From Micromonospora peucetia (GTDB taxonomy: Bacteria; Actinomycetota; Actinomycetes; Mycobacteriales; Micromonosporaceae): 64,000 nucleotides of DNA. The notes below the pieces were generated by a model. The model saw only the letters and a program-made list of their open reading frames with translations, searched no databases and had not been told where the DNA came from. The stretch is taken from contig NZ_FMIC01000002.1 of NCBI RefSeq assembly GCF_900091625.1, forward strand, positions 2,542,001 to 2,606,000, given 5' to 3'. Position numbers and translations under genes: made by a program. Positions 61,219 to 64,000 of the stretch are shown here, in pieces (position 1 is the stretch's first letter; the number at the start of each line of letters is the position of its first letter).

Positions 61219-63570
61219 TCAGCCGCCCCGCTTCTCGGCGTACGCGGCGAGCCAGGCGACCTGGGCCGGGTCGAGGGACGGGCGGACCCGGGAGCGGGCC
61301 GTCGCCACGTGCGCGGCGGTGACCGTGGACGCGGTCAGTGACTCCCGCATCGCGGCCAGCGCCGCCTCCCGTACCAGTGCGGCGCAGTCCGCCGCCGAGA
61401 AGCCGTCCAACTCCCCGCCCAGCGCCGCGAGGTCCACCTCGGGTGCCAGCGGCACGTTCCGCGACGAGGCGCGCAGGATCTCCGCCCGCGCCGGCCCGTT
61501 CGGCGGCGGCACGTACACCAGCCGTTCCAGCCGCCCCGGGCGCAGCAGGGCCGGGTCCACCAGGTCGGGACGGTTCGTCGCGCCGACCACCACCACGTTG
61601 CGCAGCGCCTCCACCCCGTCCAGTTCGGTCAGCAGCGCGGCCACCACCCGGTCGGTGGTGCCGCCGTCGCTGGCCTGGCCGCGTACCGGGGCGAGCGCGT
61701 CCACCTCGTCCAGGAAGATCAGGGTGGGCGCGGCCTCCCGGGCCCGGCGGAACAGTTCGCGGACGGCGCGCTCGCTCTCACCCACCCACTTCGACAGCAG
61801 CTCCGCGCCCTTCACCGAGAGCACGTTCGCCCGCCCCGAGCCGGCCAGCGCCGTGACCAGGTAGGTCTTGCCGCAGCCCGGCGGGCCGTAGAGGAGAACA
61901 CCGCGCGGCGGCTGCACACCGAGCCGGGCGAAGGTGTCCGGGTAGGTCAACGGCCAGAGCACCGACTCGGTAAGCGTCTCCTTGACCTCCGTCAGGTCGC
62001 CCACGTCGTCCAGCGTCACCGAGGCCAGCTCCAGGGTGGATGCGGCCATGGTGGTGGGGCGGACCACCTCCCGGGCGGCGGTGAAGTCGGCCATCGCCAC
62101 CGTCGGCGTCTCGGCCGACTTCTGCCGCAGCGCCGCGCGCACCCCGGCCTCGCGGACCAGCGCGGCCAGGTCGGCGGCGACGAAGCCGGGGGTACGCCCG
62201 GCGACCTCGTCGAGCCGCACGTCGTCGGCGAGCGGAACCTGCCGGGTCAGCACCGTCAACTGTTCCCGGCGCAGGGCCGCGTCCGGCAGCGGGACGCTGA
62301 TCCGCAGCGAGAGCAGGTCCGGGGCGCGCAGCGCGGGGTCGACGGCCTCGGGCCGGCCGGTGGTGCAGACGACCGCCGCCCCCGCCCGTACGGTCTCGGC
62401 GACCACCTGCCGGAACACGGTGGCCACCGGCCCCGGCCCGTCCGCCGGGGCGAGCGCCTCCACGTCGGCGACCAGCAGCACCCCGGGGCCGCCCGCGCGC
62501 GCCTCGGCCGCGGCGGCGCGCAGCCGGTCGGCGGCGGCCTGGTTGGTCAGGGCGGCCACCTCGGGGGCCCAGAGCGGGCTGACCCGGGCCCCGACCCGGG
62601 CGGCCACGGCGCGCACCAGCGCCGCCTTGCCGGACCCGGCCGGCCCGGCGATCAGTACGCCCAGCGAGACGGTGGTGCCCAGCCGGCCGAGCACCTCCCG
62701 GTGGTGGAAGCCGAGGTCGAGCAGTTCGGTGAGCTCTTCGGCCTGCGTCCGCAGCCCGGGCAGCTCGTCCACCGACGGCGTGGCCCCCGACTCGGCCGGC
62801 CCCGCCCCGGTGCCGTTGCTCCGGGCCGCCCGGCCCACGGCGTCCACGTCGGCGGGCGGGCCGTCGGGGCGCAGGTCGGCCGCACCGGTGCCTCCGGGGC
62901 GCAGCCCACCGGCGGCGCTCCCGCCGCCGGCCGGGCGGATGCGGCCGGGCCCGGGCCCGATGCCCGGGCCGGTGGTGCCGGCGGAGCCGTGGGTCGCCTG
63001 GCCGTGCTCCCAGCCGACCACGGTGTCCATCGTGACCAGCGAACCGGTGTCGGGCTCGGCGGCGACCACGGTGAGCAGGGTGCTGGTCCAGGCGTACCCG
63101 ACGCGGTTGGAGAGGCTGCGCCGGGCGGCTTCCACCAGGCTGCGCACCGAGGCGTCCGGCAGCACGTCCTGCGGCAGCAGCGACACGTCGTCCCCGGCCG
63201 TCACCACCTTGCCCAGCAGGGCCAGCCGGAGCATCTCGGGGGATACCACGGCGGCGATCTGCGCCGGCCCGGCGAGGAGCACCCGGCTGGCCGGCGTGAC
63301 CGGCAGGCGGCTCACCGTCACCTGGCCGCCGTCGCGGATCCCGAGGTTGCCCAGCATCAGGTCGTCCGCGTAGACCAGCGCGGCGCTCGCGGTCGGCTCG
63401 GCCGGCACGACGATGCCGGCGGTGACCCGCCGGCCTGCCAGCCGCACCGGGTCGCCGGGACGCAGCGCCAGCGCGGTGAGCACCTCCGGGTGCAGCCGGA
63501 CGATGCCCCGTCGGGCGTCCAGGGCCGCCGGCCGCAGGCTCGCGGTCAGGGTCAGGTCGGGTTCCGCCAC
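61219..63570 (-). CDS. CDC48-type double AAA+ ATPase with degenerate D1
   Basis: This 783-aa protein has a Cdc48 N-like double-psi-barrel domain (about residues 1-180), a Gly/Pro linker (about 195-255) and two AAA modules. D1 keeps Walker A G-P-A-G-S-G-K-A, but its Walker B reads L-L-V-A-D-V-E-A-L and it lacks the arginine finger. D2 is canonical: G-P-P-G-C-G-K-T, F-L-D-E-V-D-A-L and A-T-N-R-P-D...R-P-G-R-L-E-R. It probably unfolds proteins or remodels complexes, powered by D2. The downstream 5' neighbour may belong to the same operon. Confidence 0.9.
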   Translation of the reverse strand: MAEPDLTLTASLRPAALDARRGIVRLHPEVLTALALRPGDPVRLAGRRVTAGIVVPAEPTASAALVYADDLMLGNLGIRDGGQVTVSRLPVTPASRVLLAGPAQIAAVVSPEMLRLALLGKVVTAGDDVSLLPQDVLPDASVRSLVEAARRSLSNRVGYAWTSTLLTVVAAEPDTGSLVTMDTVVGWEHGQATHGSAGTTGPGIGPGPGRIRPAGGGSAAGGLRPGGTGAADLRPDGPPADVDAVGRAARSNGTGAGPAESGATPSVDELPGLRTQAEELTELLDLGFHHREVLGRLGTTVSLGVLIAGPAGSGKAALVRAVAARVGARVSPLWAPEVAALTNQAAADRLRAAAAEARAGGPGVLLVADVEALAPADGPGPVATVFRQVVAETVRAGAAVVCTTGRPEAVDPALRAPDLLSLRISVPLPDAALRREQLTVLTRQVPLADDVRLDEVAGRTPGFVAADLAALVREAGVRAALRQKSAETPTVAMADFTAAREVVRPTTMAASTLELASVTLDDVGDLTEVKETLTESVLWPLTYPDTFARLGVQPPRGVLLYGPPGCGKTYLVTALAGSGRANVLSVKGAELLSKWVGESERAVRELFRRAREAAPTLIFLDEVDALAPVRGQASDGGTTDRVVAALLTELDGVEALRNVVVVGATNRPDLVDPALLRPGRLERLVYVPPPNGPARAEILRASSRNVPLAPEVDLAALGGELDGFSAADCAALVREAALAAMRESLTASTVTAAHVATARSRVRPSLDPAQVAWLAAYAEKRGG

Positions 63571-63592
63571 CGCCCGACCCTAGCCGCCCTGG

Positions 63593-64000
63593 TCACGCCG
63601 CGCCCGACCCCGGTGCGTTCCGTGCTCTGTCGGACGGGTCACCGGCACCGAGCAGGGAAGGGTCGCGGCGGATCAGTTCGGCCAGCCGCGCTGCCGGGTC
63701 GGGGGTCAGCCTCTCCCGGGTCGGTGTCCACGCCGGCACCGTCTTGACCGACATAGGCCAGGCCGGCGGTGGCGCGGCGGCCTCCACGTCGACCGTCACG
63801 CCCGAGTCGGTCCAGACGACCCGCAGCGGGTACGCCTGCCCGTCGTGCTCGACGCGGATGCTGACCGCCGTGCCGGGATGGCCGGCCACCACCCGACGGA
63901 CGGCCTCGGCGACCTCCGCCACCGGGTCACGGGGTTCCGCGCCCCGCCGGGTGTCGGCCCAGCCGGGGCCGGCGTTGCGTCCCTCGCCCCGGGTCTCGGT
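63593..64000 (-). CDS. Hypothetical protein, cut by the window edge
   Basis: The frame is open to the last base of the window, with about 26 credible codons before a GTG at 63922, so the true start may lie outside. The visible part has a small beta-rich domain (V-S-I-R-V-E-H-D-G-Q-A-Y-P-L-R-V-V-W) and a Pro/Arg-rich tail (about 136 residues in all). It ends 22 nt before the AAA ATPase start on the same strand, suggesting an operon. No family is recognised. Confidence 0.5.
   Translation of the reverse strand, partial: TETRGEGRNAGPGWADTRRGAEPRDPVAEVAEAVRRVVAGHPGTAVSIRVEHDGQAYPLRVVWTDSGVTVDVEAAAPPPAWPMSVKTVPAWTPTRERLTPDPAARLAELIRRDPSLLGAGDPSDRARNAPGSGAA

Overview
This is a high-GC actinobacterial chromosome segment with GTG/TTG starts, GC-rich third codon positions and dense short intergenic palindromes. 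The gene content (CGNR/EamA pair, MsiK-type sugar ATPase, M4 protease with emfourin-like neighbour, Rhs polymorphic toxin, DUF4032, DUF3263 and LtrA proteins) fits Micromonosporaceae, most likely Micromonospora or a close relative. That assignment is an inference from style and content.

Region 1 (1 to about 10,540) is the right part of an integrated phage-derived element; its left end lies outside the window. Almost everything is read leftward in tightly coupled operons. It holds a large serine recombinase at the right edge, a membrane-anchored cargo protein flanked by imperfect direct repeats, a TOPRIM-like/P-loop replication protein, a 28-codon membrane microprotein, a YozE-like protein, a phage structural-type protein, a Cys/His protein of the kind seen beside phage terminases, and a tandem-HTH zinc-ribbon protein. 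Two unrelated genes of this element (2156-3295 and 5080-7824) carry the same in-frame 146-bp palindromic insertion with 27-bp perfect inverted arms. One copy is flanked by a 12-bp direct repeat that looks like a target-site duplication. This is the most unusual feature of the window.

Region 2 (10.6-25 kb) is ordinary chromosome: a secreted DNRLRE/Ig-like protein, a TPR remnant, fumC, a 20-bp tandem-repeat tract, CGNR regulator/EamA exporter, a subtilase, an AbiEi/DUF559-like protein, an IclR regulator, cysS-rlmB, msiK and tRNA-Thr(TGT).

Region 3 (25-39.3 kb) holds an AraC/VOC pair, a TetR/aldehyde dehydrogenase operon with a perfect operator, a lipoprotein resembling the M4-protease inhibitor emfourin divergent from a secreted M4 protease, enoyl-CoA hydratase, an HNH nuclease behind a possible leader-peptide attenuator, a CrtU-like FAD oxidoreductase, an MSMEG_6728-family protein and a two-RCK ion-channel-like protein.

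Region 4 (39.4-44.8 kb) is an Rhs polymorphic-toxin locus. The Rhs gene has lost most of its middle by an internal deletion with a frame change, but it keeps the Rhs core, a pretoxin Hint domain, a nuclease-like toxin tip and an AT-richer putative immunity gene.

Region 5 (45-54.8 kb) carries an amino acid permease, a PAP2 phosphatase, a DUF4032 kinase-like protein, an amino-sugar operon (SIS isomerase/deaminase, ROK kinase, nagA) divergent from a DeoR regulator with two matching 24-bp operators, and a two-gene ABC exporter behind three direct repeats spaced exactly 24 bp. Region 6 (55-64 kb) has a DUF3263 protein with a GACACC microsatellite, a three-gene envelope cluster (coiled-coil, DUF1469, DUF3618), a PP2C-like phosphatase, LtrA, a GNAT acetyltransferase and a CDC48-type AAA ATPase whose D1 ring is degenerate.
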